Below are positions 1 through 10,506 of a stretch of 64,000 nt of DNA, piece after piece; the first letter of the stretch is position 1, and each line of letters begins with the position of its first letter. This stretch comes from Chrysoporthe austroafricana (taxonomy: Eukaryota > Ascomycota > Sordariomycetes > Diaporthales > Cryphonectriaceae), in NCBI GenBank assembly GCA_001051155.2, contig JYIP02000008.1:248001-312000 (forward strand), in the 5' to 3' direction. Made by a program: the position numbers and the translations under genes. The notes under the pieces were generated by a model. The model did no database searches. It worked only from the letters and a program-made list of their open reading frames with translations, and was not told where the DNA came from.

Positions 1-714
1 GCCGTCGAGAAACGGCGGATGACCCAGGCAGAGAAGGCCGCCGAAGAGAAAAGTGAAGAGTCTGAGGCCGAGATACGCCGCTTGATTCGTGATCGCCTAC
101 TGGAAAGCGGCATACCGGAGGACGACATTGAAGCGATCTTGATGGGGAAGAAGGTCCCAGGACAACCATCGTCACCTGCACCACCGGGCCCCGGGCCTTC
201 CAACAGGCAGATGACGTATACGCGCATGGCACGGAAGCACCTCAGCATTGAGGCGCTGAGAGCGAAAGCCGTCGAGTTTGAAATTGACACGGTAAGCCAG
301 ACGTCTTATCTACCATCTTCTCTGATGCCACGAGATTTTCTTTACACCCGTGGATAATGAATGCACTTCCAACTGCGAAGATGAAGTAGGATACTCATAG
401 CCGCTCCCTAACAGAACCCCGACTACGTGATTATCAAGCGCTGGGTACCTCCCGAGGAGCAGGAGGAGCTCTGGTCGCTGACCAGGATAATTCGCGAGGA
501 TCGTGAGAAGATCACTACTACGCTAACTACCAAGGACCGCATTCACAACGACCAACACTGGAGGGCCAGTGATGGTGATATAGAGCCAATACACAAGAAG
601 CCACGTGAGCAGACCCCGTCGCCTAATGTCCTCATGTACCTCGCCGGTGCGCATTGGGATGACAACACGAACGAAACAACAAACGTCACGGAAGAGGCTC
701 CTGAAGACATATAG
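1..714 (+). CDS. Conserved fungal protein of unknown function, 3' part
   Basis: The reading frame is open from base 1, so the gene starts left of the window. Two exons are visible: up to 291, then 415 to the stop at 714, with an intron 292-414 (donor GTAAGC, acceptor ACAG) joining in phase 0. The visible protein begins with a charged Lys/Glu-rich helix-like stretch, then a Pro-rich linker. A conserved-looking core crosses the splice site: a YTRMARKHL segment, then DYVIIKRWVP and an acidic stretch ending in LW. This block resembles a domain of uncharacterised ascomycete proteins (possibly DUF8035), but I recall it only by pattern. The last 50 residues are polar and probably disordered. No catalytic motif, signal peptide or membrane segment is visible. 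The splice is well supported; the family name is tentative. Confidence 0.7.
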
Positions 715-1854
715 CTACCGTTTCACCCGGGGGGGGGGATAGAGGGAGGTCGTGTCGTGGTCGGGGTTCGAAGCAACGGGCCAAGGCGAGAAGTGGGACG
801 CATTAGCCTTGAATGCCCTGCGCTTCATTATAAATGATTAATGTATTACTAGAAGATTAGGCTGTCAACCTGAAGTATTGCTCAGAATCAGGCGGACGAA
901 AACAGGGCCGATTGTGTCACAGGCATAGCTGATCTACTTTAATTCCTGACAGCTCATTTAGCCCAGACACAAAACATAAAGTGGATACCTAGGTAGTAGT
1001 TGAAGCTTGATCTCATGAGGTATTGTCTAAATCCCACATATCCACCAGGTACATGATATATTGTGGTCTACCTAGAGACCCTCTTCATCTTCATGTTAGG
1101 CCAGAACGGTTTGGACAACGGCGTGGGCCCAATGACTAGGGATACGAGGGCGGGCTATAAGATATGTAGCCCCCAAGCGATTAGTAGGCCTGACGAGCTT
1201 TGTAGTCTAGCCAGGAGTTTTCTAAATACCTAAGGTAGTCGAAGGAACAGCGACAAGAATGAAATTAACGCTAGCCATACTTGTTTAATAACTTTTTAAG
1301 AAGCAGGGGACGGAACCCGATAGTGACTATAAAAGCTAGTGGAAGGTCAATGGTGTTGAAATCCTCCATGAGTCTCGGAGCACATGAGCACGTCATATTA
1401 AACATACGACACGCCAGGTGAGATATTCGATAGGGAAGTCCAACGTGACGAACTTGTCTTGAATGCTCGAGTAAGTGAGACACATCTATCTTTTGATATT
1501 AGCCTTACTTCCTACACCTTGCCGTCCAAATACCTAGCGGCTATATACAAGAGGGATTATATATATTATATACGGCTTTGTTTGCTTATATACGAAGTGA
1601 GGACTCTTTTTTCTAATTTCTTGTGAAAGCGGAACGTTATGCGTCAGTTCCCAACTCATGCCCAAATACGGAGGCCACCAAAACCTTTCTTCTAAATCAG
1701 CGTCTCCCGTCCGCTGGACGTGTGATACCTTTATATCACACTCCCTCTATCGAGAAACATGTGCTGGTGTGCATTTCGATATATCTAATAACAGAAGGAA
1801 TCACAATCCATCAAAAATATTACTGTCTACTGTACACCCTCCATAGATGTGCTC
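715..1854. other. AT-richer intergenic stretch
   Basis: This stretch lies between the 3' ends of two convergent genes. It begins with a run of ten G near 730 and becomes clearly richer in A/T than the flanking genes, with TATATA-like runs around 1555-1600. All reading frames are broken. I see no gene; it could be decayed repeat DNA, but no terminal repeats or element proteins are visible. Confidence 0.5.
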
Positions 1855-3173
1855 TCACTGGCTTTCCCTTGTGTAAGAAAATCCTCCAACGACCTTGCAG
1901 ACCTTTTCCCGCAGTCCTGCCCCATCAAGATGGCACATATGGCTTCCATTTGCGAAGGTGATCCAGCGTACACGGGGAATTAGCTCAAAAAATGGCACGG
2001 TGGCGATGTCGTGCGACGTGTCGTACTCGCCATTATAGACGAGAGTCGGGGCGGTGATCTGTGGAAGGCGTGGGATGACTGTCCAGTGGGACGTCGACCC
2101 ATTTATAACGAAGGGCGTCGGACCGTTCCTAGATTGAAAGAGTATGCATTAGTCGAGTATTCAACGAGCAGAGCCCCGCAGGACGTATAGACGGGTAGCG
2201 AAGAAAGGAATGATATGAGTAAACGAAACTGAGAATTGGGCGGAAGTAGATCCTGAGAGATTTGGTATGATGATGTACCTCGGAGGAAGTTGCGATGTTG
2301 ATCCGGCTTGGGTAAGACACACACAGGGGGCCAGTAACGTATGATAAGAGCAACAAACTACGCAACTAGGTGCTGAAGTGATAAATTACAGTACTGCAAG
2401 AGCACCATTGAATCGGTCCAAGCAGATGTAGAATCACACGGCAGTCCAGGCAGATCATGCAAAGATAGCAATGGGAAGTTCTCGACGTACATAGTCTCTT
2501 GGACCGTCCTGTCCTCGCTCAAATGCTGGAGAGCCGGCAGCAACTCCGGCGGGAATGGATCTTCCCGGCACAAGAACTTCTTATAGAAGAGCACCATAGC
2601 CTGCTTATAAGCGGGGTTGTCATAATCTTCCTCTTCCTCGCATTGCTTCATCACTCTTAGCGTCTCCGGCGGAATCTCCTTTCTGCGTAGTTCAAGACCC
2701 TTGCTAGAAAGCTCTCTGCTGGCTAGCCCACTGGCGAGCACGAGCCTCCGTAGACCTGGCGGCTGCCTAGTAGCAAAGCCAGCACCAAGGTTAGCGCCCC
2801 AGCTCTGACCAAGAAGGTGATATCCGAGGCCATTCCGCTCGCGCAGATTGAAATAGTCGAGGAGATTAGTCAACTCGGCGATAAATAAAGACACATTCCA
2901 GAGTGTTTTATCGCCAGCGGTCTGCGGAAGACGTGTTGAGGAGCCACAACCGATCTGGTCATAGAAGACGACCGGTAGGCCGTACTGCGGCCAGAATTGT
3001 GCGAAAGGGAGAAGATACTCATGGCCGGCCCCAGGACCGCCGTGGAGAACCACCACAGGCGGAGCGCTACTGAGATCGCCGAAGACTTTGTAATAGGTGA
3101 AGCAAGGGATCTCACTTCTCCCTGGAATTTTGAATGGGATTTGGCCTTCCTTCGTGGGGGCTTCTAGTGCCAT
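1855..3173 (-). CDS. Proline iminopeptidase-like alpha/beta hydrolase (peptidase S33)
   Basis: Two exons, 3173-2491 and 2128-1855, are separated by a 362-nt intron (donor GTACGT, branch CTAAT, acceptor CTAG) and give 318 residues, the normal family length. Such enzymes remove N-terminal proline or related residues from peptides or amides, usually in the cytosol. The oxyanion-loop motif HGGPG lies at 44-48, the nucleophile elbow GQSWG puts Ser at 124, and exon 2 supplies the acid in NGEYD (Asp264) and the base in NGSH (His291). The splice restores the family-typical ETMNGP junction. Without exon 2 the protein would lose two thirds of its triad, so a single-exon reading is wrong. The start is the ATG before ALEAPTKEG; an in-frame ATG at 3305 would add 44 residues not typical of the family. 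It lies beside a UstYa-like pseudogene. There is no signal peptide. Confidence 0.85.
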
Positions 3174-3716
3174 GGCTGAAATGAAAGAAGACACAACGGT
3201 GATAGCGTTGAGTAGTCCTGTGACAGCTGCGAGATGTTCAGAACACTGAATATCAAGTTGCAATAGATGTCTAGCCGTCCAGGGCAAAAATTCTGAATCG
3301 GTCAATCTGTTGTAAGCAAATAGACCGAGGTTGCCCGCAGTTGGGGGCTGAAAATGCTCAGCTTGAATTTGCTACTGTGCTTTACAGAGTACTAAAGCAT
3401 GCCACTTTCGCACGTAGCACTGTAGCGCCAATCCTACCCAGAAATCGCCATTGCATTTTGATCTCGTTCAAGGCTTGTGGGGCAGCTCAATTGGGGCCAG
3501 ACTGTGAAGGATTATCCTGACATTTCTCCAGACTCGGAGTATTTCTCCAGACTACCCAGACTAGGACGAATCAAAGGGGGAAGAAAAATGAAGAATATGT
3601 CTTTCTCATGACATGCATAAGGTCTTCTCACCTGGAGGCTGTCCCTTGAATTTCTTCGTCTTTGTGCTGCCTTCATTGTTTAGACGGCTCCGTCAAGTGA
3701 GAACACATCGGTCATC
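3174..3716. other. Intergenic, divergent upstream region
   Basis: This is the shared upstream region of the iminopeptidase (minus) and the UstYa-like relic (plus). Around 3520-3560 the phrase TCTCCAGACT occurs twice in close tandem. Nothing coding is recognised. Confidence 0.4.
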
Positions 3717-4619
3717 ATGGCGAATATCTACATTGCAGTACCGCAGCACGAGACCAATGCAGATGATAAAGAGGAGTTATTTCAAACCTCTAACTCGTCC
3801 ACCGCTGTCGCAACAGCTGAAATGCCTCGCGACCCTAAACACGCTTCTATTCGGCTCCTTGATAGAAAATATTTTGATCGCTCATTGGGAGCGCATCGCG
3901 TCATGGAAACTGGTCGAAGAACTACCCACCAGATACGGTAACATTCCGTATTCCATCCCCCTTCTTGAAATAGCACTGATTGAACTTGTAACAGCCCGGC
4001 TCCACCGGAACGTTCCTACAAAATATACGCATCACATCGACTTCGATAGTACGAACCGCAGCATTCAAGATGCGGCTTGGAGACCCCTAGACCTTGAGCC
4101 ATAGACCAACTTTGTGGCCCTCGATGAGGACTACAATAACGAATTGGAATTACCACATTCGCAAAGGTGGCTATGGTAAGGGGTCTTTTGCACTTCCTGG
4201 TGGAGTCTTGAATCTCGAGATATGAGTGGGAAGAGTATCTAGAGGAGGTACCAACAAAATACATTGCTTTCCAATTATCCCTCAAGATATACCTTCAGTC
4301 ATTTTCAAATTTCTGACTCCAGAGCGTCTTATGGATGAGTCTAAAGGTGTTTATATCCTGGCTGCCGCCCATGAGCTTCACTGTGTCGTAAGTTGTCACC
4401 TTGTCAAAGGCAAGTAGTTCAACCGCACATGGAGTCTTTACTGAATTTCTACAGATTGCGCTCCGTGATAATATAAATCAAGTCTAAGGTGGGCTTCCCA
4501 GAACGTGGATGTATCCGCACTTGATACATTGCCTAAACGTGCTACGCGAGGCGGTTATGTGCAATGCCGATGATACACCGATGTATACCAGACGTCTGCA
4601 TGACAACGTTCACAGGTAA
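3717..4619 (+). pseudogene. Decayed UstYa-like (DUF3328) oxidase gene
   Basis: UstYa-family proteins are membrane-anchored oxidases of fungal secondary metabolism (ustiloxin and related peptides, other cyclisations) and carry two HxxHC motifs. Both are recognisable: HELHC near 4370-4385 and HLIHC near 4520-4535. Other family blocks are an RNVP segment, an FVALDEDY block near 4110-4130 and a CNADDTP block near 4563-4580. The gene is broken. The N-terminal frame from ATG 3717 and the rest lie in different frames, shifting near 3830-3870; TAG stops the frame at 4102-4104; TAA at 4485-4487 interrupts the last exon; and the splice near 4176-4324 cannot be made in frame. Introns at 3938-3994 and about 4388-4454 still look intact. 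Both stops fit CAG/CAA to TAG/TAA changes, as expected from repeat-induced point mutation, but this is inference. Confidence 0.75.
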
Positions 4620-5129
4620 TTATTATCCCTCTTCCATCTACCTAGCATCTGAACAGTGTCATAACTGTCAACCAACTCTGAATACCGCCGACAATCTGTC
4701 TGTAATACACGTGCCCGGGGGCCTACTAGCGTGTCGAAGACGGAGTCAACGTCGTCGTGGCTGGAATGACCTTCCTTGACTCGTTGCGGGATATTACTTA
4801 ATGTCGTGACGTCGCTCCAGCGCGATCGCCAGGTCTTTTGCATTCGTATATGCGAGGATTTAGTCAGACCTGAGATATCTGAGAACTGTGATGGAGAACG
4901 AAAATGTTGTACCGCTTGGTAAAAATCAAGGCAGATATAAAAGCTAACGTGAATGTGAGGGTGGAGCCTAGATTAAGCTTCGTAGTGGAGATCGTTACTG
5001 GATGTGCTCACATTACGTCAGCAAATTGAACAGGCCTCGACTTCTTCTTGCCGAACTCGCCCCCGACACCTCGCCGACAAAACTTCGGGCCATGCACCTC
5101 AACCTCCTCTCGAACGGTTAGCCATCGCA
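4620..5129. other. Intergenic region upstream of the Cx9C gene
   Basis: A weak Arg/Trp-containing open stretch near 4725-4779 could be the very end of the UstYa-like relic, but it is not convincing. An in-frame ATG at 5004 could extend the next gene by 42 residues; I treat this as leader. Confidence 0.4.
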
Positions 5130-6199
5130 ATGGGCGTATTCGACGGTTGGTTCGGCAAGAGGAGCGACGAGCCCCTAGCAAGACTCGACCCAAAGGTCCG
5201 CGAATTCCTCGAGAAGGAATCGCCCGTCAAGCTCGACAACAAGAAGTCGCCCGGCCAAGATGTCGACGAGGCGAAGGTAGTCGCCCAGGCGCAGGCGCAG
5301 GCCGCAAGACAAAGCACCGCGGCCGCTACTACGGGGGCAAGGCCAGAAAACGCCGTTCCGGAGCAGAGCCTCTACCAGGACGGCCGTTACGCGCACCTGT
5401 GGAAGACGTACCGCCCGCTCGCCGAGGTCGAGAACGAGACCAAGTCCGACGAGGAGAAGCTACGCGATGTGCTGGAGGCGTACAAGAGCCGCAAGGCCGC
5501 CATCGGGGCGGCCGCCCTCGAGAACTGCGCCGAGGAGCAGGTGGACTGGAGCAATTGCATGAGGGGCGGGACGCTGTACGCGCGCATGACCATGTGTAGG
5601 GATGAGGTGCGGAAGTTTGAGAGGTGTTATAACATGCAGTCGGTGAGTGTCAGCGGGGTGCCTTCAGATGTCCTCACGTGATCGATGCGGGATACGGGCT
5701 GATTTCGTCGGTTTCGCGGTGTGTACAGCGACTGCTCAAAGCACTTGGCTACCTCAACAGCGTCGACGGCTCGCCCGAACTGGACGAGAAGATTCAGTTG
5801 CACGCCGACAAGCTCTATCACCAGATGCTTGCGCAGGAGGTTGCGATTGAAGAAGCGCAGAGGGAGGGCAAGCCCATACCGAAGTTCGAGCCCGTGATAC
5901 CCAAACAGCTAGCAAACGCTGCTGCAGAAGACACCTCTGCGCAGCTGAGCGAGAGTGCGAAGAAGCGAGTACGAGACCAGCTGGAGAAGGTAGACGAGTT
6001 GGAGCGGGACGCAGAACAGGCTGCGATAGATGCCGAGACGAGGGCCAAAGCCGAAATGGTTGGCAAGATAAAAACCCTGTGGAAGGAGCAGGAGGCGGAG
6101 AGAAAAGCCAGGATACAGAAGGGCGAGGAGACACTGTGGGATAAGGCTGCGACAATATTCAGCTCATCATCTGCCTCTTCTGATGGGAAAAAGAGCTGA
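5130..6199 (+). CDS. Twin Cx9C (CHCH-type) protein, probably mitochondrial
   Basis: Exons 5130-5642 and 5729-6199 (intron donor GTGAGT, acceptor TACAG) give 327 residues. Around residues 130-170 two cysteine pairs occur, C-AEEQVDWSN-C and C-RDEVRKFER-C, each with exactly nine residues between. Twin Cx9C motifs form a disulphide-locked helical hairpin and usually mark Mia40 substrates of the mitochondrial intermembrane space, or cytosolic relatives. The intron joins NMQS to RLLKALGYLN, which keeps the helix intact. The N-terminus begins MGVFDGWFGKRS and has no obvious presequence, as usual for Mia40 substrates. The C-terminal half is a long charged, Ala/Glu/Lys-rich coiled-coil-like region ending in a Ser tract. 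The block SLYQDGRYAHLWKTY just before the cysteines looks like the most conserved part. The exact family is not certain. Confidence 0.8.
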
Positions 6200-6471
6200 G
6201 ACCTACAGGAAAGACAAATTCGAGGCTCGGGTTCGTTACATACAGGGTGTACTTCAACTATGTTGTCGCGGCGTTGGCTTGGGAGTTACGAGGGGCGTCC
6301 GCATAGTGGCATATAACTTTCGAAGGGGCAACGAGAAGCCCGAAGCCTCCCTCCTCACTTCAAACCAGCGAACCATGCGAAATATTTGTCTTGTGGCATC
6401 GGCACGTCTTGGATGTGCCGAGAGCATGCCATGCTTCTAGCTCCTGGGCCCATCTGACACAACCCCTAAGC

Positions 6472-7491
6472 TCAACACACAAGTCGCTCCCTCCACCTAA
6501 TACTCCAATCCCCCTTCGCAAAACTCGGCTCGACTACCTTTCCTGACATGACAGCCTCGCACTTCCTCGCCTGCTCATCCCCAACTCCAAATCCAAAAAC
6601 AACGCCCCTCCTAGCCGCACACCTCACCATCTCCCTCTGCCTCGCCCTCCTTAGCCCCTCCCGCCGCTTCTCCAGCATCTCATCCGTTTCTTCAACCCGC
6701 TCCGCCCGACCCTTCTCCCCGCCAACGCTTCCATTGACCTCCGACACGTCCTGTGGTGGTCGTATACGCGTGCCGCTGCGGACAGATAGGCGCGCGAGGA
6801 CATCATAATCGACCGATGGCGACGAGGATGATGTTGGGTCTTCCAAGGTCCCCGAGGAGGGGACCTGGTTAAATAGCTGGGTGCTATGCGTAGGCTGCTC
6901 GGGATCTGTCGAGCCGCCATCCGTGGGCTCACCTTCGGTACCCGTGTCCTCTCGATCGAACATATGTCTCTCCACCTCGTCGCAGGACACCAGTATCCTA
7001 GCGTCGCCTTTCGTCTTCCTCCCGGCACCCTTTTTCGAGCCCTTCCTTGCGATGCTGTGACCGGCCGGCCCATCGCCTGACTGCTCTACCTCTCCGTTCA
7101 GGAACCTGACGAAGACATTCTCAATCTCACGCTCCAGCCTCCCGGGCTTGTGACTGCGGCACCGACTAGAGCAGTACTTGACCGGGGTCTTGCTGTCTGC
7201 CGCCGCAGCTGGCGTCCGGCGCGAGCTTATGACCCTCCCGCAGGAGTGACAGTATGGTGTGTCCTCGCCACCGGATACCAGGTAGAATGGCGCGGGTGTG
7301 GCCTGGTGTTTGGAAGGGCGAGACCAGCTGTCCATCCATGACATCTTGGTGCGTCGGCCGGGTGAGGCCGAGGTAGTGTGAAAGGCGCGCTGCGCAGGTT
7401 GTGGGAGACAATATCGAGGTATGAGGCGTCTTGGCTTGGTCAGAAGACGTATGGCAATCAATGAATTCTCGTGTAATAGCTGGATAGGCAT
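6472..7491 (-). CDS. Zinc-finger-like protein with a mitochondrial-type N-terminus
   Basis: A single open frame of 339 codons. After the segment MSWMDSWSRPSK comes a small cysteine cluster, YCHSCG followed by KYCSSRCRSHKPG, a CxxC-x(n)-CxxxC arrangement likely to bind one zinc. The rest is low complexity, Ser/Thr/Pro and Arg/Glu-rich, with a basic helix near the end and a C-terminal block GDWSIRWRERLV. Two starts are possible. The ATG at 7344 begins at MSWMD, which I think is the conserved core. The ATG at 7491 adds 49 residues rich in Arg and Leu, with a typical fungal presequence end (QRAFHTTSAS), suggesting mitochondrial import. Both may be used. The downstream gene on the same strand ends 6.3 kb away from any functional partner, so context says nothing. 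Function unknown. Confidence 0.7.
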   Translation of the reverse strand: MPIQLLHENSLIAIRLLTKPRRLIPRYCLPQPAQRAFHTTSASPGRRTKMSWMDSWSRPSKHQATPAPFYLVSGGEDTPYCHSCGRVISSRRTPAAAADSKTPVKYCSSRCRSHKPGRLEREIENVFVRFLNGEVEQSGDGPAGHSIARKGSKKGAGRKTKGDARILVSCDEVERHMFDREDTGTEGEPTDGGSTDPEQPTHSTQLFNQVPSSGTLEDPTSSSSPSVDYDVLARLSVRSGTRIRPPQDVSEVNGSVGGEKGRAERVEETDEMLEKRREGLRRARQREMVRCAARRGVVFGFGVGDEQARKCEAVMSGKVVEPSFAKGDWSIRWRERLVC

Positions 7492-8122
7492 GTAACTAGC
7501 GCGGACATATAACTGAAATTGGATTGCAACGTAAGAGATTACGATCCCGTTGTCTCAAGCAGTAGAAATTGGGGAGGGTGGATGATATCATACATCATCG
7601 TTCCTTGATCCTTCTCATCCACTTCTAAATCTCTCAACCAAACCGGGAACACTTTCAACATACATCCCCATCATAAATTTCGAGAGTCAAACATTTCATA
7701 GCTTACGGTCCCTATGAACATAGCTCAACTATGTTATATCAAGATTGAGGATGGACGTGATAATTAGGTCCGAGTCTCAAACGGCGCGTCATCTCCATTT
7801 ATGAGGACAAGGTAGCTTGACGTAAGTAATCAATCAACGAAATTATTCAGCAGAACATGATCTACGTTCACGATTCATTGATGCTTGCGGTAGTCACTAT
7901 TTGTTTTTATGTTGAGTCTGGAGCAGCACATAAATTCGTCCGTCGATTGTTCCTTGATGCACACTGGATTGGAACCGAACACCCAGAGTAGATTGCTGCC
8001 CTCAAACTACAGCGTCGTGAAAGCCACAAAAGCTCCAAAATCCACCGTGTACTGCGCTTCTGGCACATTTCCAAATCAAATGTACCCATGCTTTTGGCTA
8101 AAGGCCGCCTCCCTAGCTTGGA
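7492..8122. other. Intergenic, no gene seen
   Basis: This lies between the start of the zinc-finger-like gene and the stop of the next minus-strand gene. It is moderately AT-rich with short broken frames only. Confidence 0.5.
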
Positions 8123-9703
8123 TCACCACCGGAACGGAGTTGGGGATCCAAGCCTGGGAGTTGGGCTGTAAGGTGCTTTGTAACCGGCGGGAGAAGCTCC
8201 AGAGGCGAGTCCCAGGCTGTCTGTGGGTGAAAAGCGAAAGCAATCGTTCTCACTTACGACACTAAGCACGTCACTGCCCGGGCTCCCGAACATCTGAGTA
8301 TCGTCATCTTGTCCCAAGCCCTGGGCATGAGTACTCTGACCTCGCCCGAATCTTACATCTTTGTTGCCTTGGTAGGCCGGACAGTATTGATTTTCGGCTG
8401 CTCTGTGGTCGTCCTCACGATGAGCCTTGCTCTGCGCTGTCGACGATCTGTAGGAACTACCGCCTCGATTGTTATCATCATATTGGAACTCTGGAGCTTG
8501 AGCAGTCGAAGTCGAAGTCATGCAGATCATAAGCGGGCCCTGGGGGCGCCGCGTATATTCGGGCTGCGCCAGACGCTGTGCGGGTTGTCTTTGAACCCAT
8601 GGGTCCTCTCTTGATGTCCAGTCTGAGTTCAGAGGTGAAACCGACAGGTATTGACGGTCCGGGATGACGGCGGCATGATCGTAACCCTGGACAGCACCAC
8701 CCTGGAAGCCCATAGCACCCCGAGCGCCAGAGAAGCCCTTGCACGCTCCGGAGTCGTCAGAACCGTACTCTTCCGAATCTCGCGTCTCTCTATCGGTGCC
8801 ATCCTCTGTGTGAACATCTTGTCGCCAGATAGGCTTGGTCCACACCTGGCCGCGGACGACGCCGGTGACCACAGCGATAGAGCCGACGCTCCCTAGGAGA
8901 TAGATGACACGCTTCCAGAACGCCTTCTGTGAGACCTTGTTGACCTTTTCCACGTCCTCGATCACGTTCCTGATGCCAACAGTGAAGCCAGTAAGCGCCT
9001 TGCGGGTCCTTTCCCAAATCTCCTCTCGCACCTCATCCTCCGCGGAGGCAAAGCTCTCGGGCTTGTTTCTGATGGCATCGAGTTCCCTTAGCAGGTCCTC
9101 AGCGAGCGTGTATGCCTCCGAAGGGATCACGTGCCTTCTACCGCCGGACGACACGGCGATAGAATTGGCTCCCATCAGTTGGGACTTCCAGTCGGGTCCC
9201 GCGTACAGACAATCCGACAGGTGTTTGAGGGTCTTCATCCGGATGTTGAATGCGTACTTGCGCCCTCGTGTGGAGTTCAGGCAGTGCTTGTCCCAGCCGT
9301 TGAGCTTCATCAGGTCGTAGATCGCTTTGACGGACTTGTTGACCTCCTGCATCGCCTTCTCCACCTCGGATGCCTCCACCAGTCTGAAGAAGTCCTCCTC
9401 CTCGTCCACCTCCTCGTCGAAAGCGCTGAAGTCACGGATTTCTAGTGGCCCTGAGACGAGCCTCCGGCCACCTGACCAGATCTGGGAGGCCCCCCTGGAG
9501 GCCCGTTGCCTCCAGGTTTGCCCAGGTTCACCTGGGTGTTCGTGCTGTCTCTCCTGTGAAGACTGCCGAGATGCCGCTATGGCTCCATAGCCGTGCTCGA
9601 CGTCCTGGCCTCGCCCGCGCCTGACCGTAGGGAGACCAGAGATCATTAGCGAGTCTGACATCATGGGGAAGGTAGAGGCGAGACTGGATGAATTTGGTGG
9701 CAA
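8123..9703 (-). CDS. Predicted single-pass membrane protein, unknown function
   Basis: An intact frame of 526 codons. The N-terminal 90 residues are polar and Arg/Gln-rich. Residues about 95-260 look globular and helical, starting with an acidic patch (FDEEVDEEEDFF) and including KAIYDLMKLNGWDKHC and a block around WERTRKALTGFTVGIRNVI. A hydrophobic stretch VIYLLGSVGSIAVVTGVV near residue 270 is the only likely membrane segment. The remaining 240 residues are low complexity, rich in Gly, Ser, Gln, Asp and Tyr, probably disordered. Near the 3' end the sequence 8260-8224 (GTAAGT to CACAG, about 37 nt) resembles a very short intron, but the frame is open through it and I keep it as coding. I do not recognise the family. 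An orthologue search should use the 95-290 part. Confidence 0.6.
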   Translation of the reverse strand: MPPNSSSLASTFPMMSDSLMISGLPTVRRGRGQDVEHGYGAIAASRQSSQERQHEHPGEPGQTWRQRASRGASQIWSGGRRLVSGPLEIRDFSAFDEEVDEEEDFFRLVEASEVEKAMQEVNKSVKAIYDLMKLNGWDKHCLNSTRGRKYAFNIRMKTLKHLSDCLYAGPDWKSQLMGANSIAVSSGGRRHVIPSEAYTLAEDLLRELDAIRNKPESFASAEDEVREEIWERTRKALTGFTVGIRNVIEDVEKVNKVSQKAFWKRVIYLLGSVGSIAVVTGVVRGQVWTKPIWRQDVHTEDGTDRETRDSEEYGSDDSGACKGFSGARGAMGFQGGAVQGYDHAAVIPDRQYLSVSPLNSDWTSREDPWVQRQPAQRLAQPEYTRRPQGPLMICMTSTSTAQAPEFQYDDNNRGGSSYRSSTAQSKAHREDDHRAAENQYCPAYQGNKDVRFGRGQSTHAQGLGQDDDTQMFGSPGSDVLSVVSENDCFRFSPTDSLGLASGASPAGYKAPYSPTPRLGSPTPFRW

Positions 9704-10506
9704 TACTCTTTTGCTTTGACGTGAGACTTTGTCCTGTCGGTGCTGATCAAGATTCCTTTTCTCTGGAGCGAGTTCAGTAATAGCCAGTCGCGAAGAAGCC
9801 TGTTAGACTTCGGCTCTGCTGGCTTCGTGGGTTTTCAAACGTACGCCAAGGTAAAATTTGTTGCTTTTGATTATTTCGTTCAGGATGTTTGGAACTTGGG
9901 GAAAGTTGTCCTAGTGCCCGCATATCGAACCTTTATATTCCTCGAGACCTGCTTGGGCTGTGACCGTCATGAAAGCATGACTGAGGAAGATGTCAAGCAC
10001 GCCGACATGCGAATAGTCACCAGGGGACGGTGTGATGTGGACCCAGGTCAGGATTGGGGGCGCGCATGATGGAAGACGCGGTCAACCAACTAGCAACTAA
10101 AACTCCTACTGTGAATTCCTCTATGGCCCGGGTCACGTCCACGAGCAAATGCTGATGGAAGTGGAGTTTTGACATTCAGTTTCAGTCTGCCAGATAATCC
10201 TCACAGATGTCCATGAGCACCACTTGTTCATCTATGGTTTTCCGTTATTGCGATCAGCTACTATTGCCAGATGGCTTGCAATCTAGGCTCTTGGGGGAAA
10301 AAGGACTAACACGCAGGAATCCAAGATCGTCCTCCTGGTTTTTATAGCTAACGAGGAGATGTGTCCACCTGCGAAAGGAATGCCGACAGTGGTGGTACAG
10401 AAGATCTGACAAGCCGTCGAACAATTGGTCAGCATGAACTGTACCTGATCTACCTGGCCGTGGGTATCGACGAAAACAAGATTCGTGGCGCGGGTATTTC
10501 TATCGC
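9704..10506. other. Intergenic, no gene seen
   Basis: This is the upstream region of the membrane-protein gene and the 3' region of the kinetochore gene, both on the minus strand. An open stretch on the plus strand at 9740-10069 shows no protein features. Confidence 0.45.

Noticed and set aside
8224..8260. 37-nt intron in the membrane-protein gene
   Set aside because: It has good border words, but it is shorter than the other introns here and the frame is open through it; left as coding.
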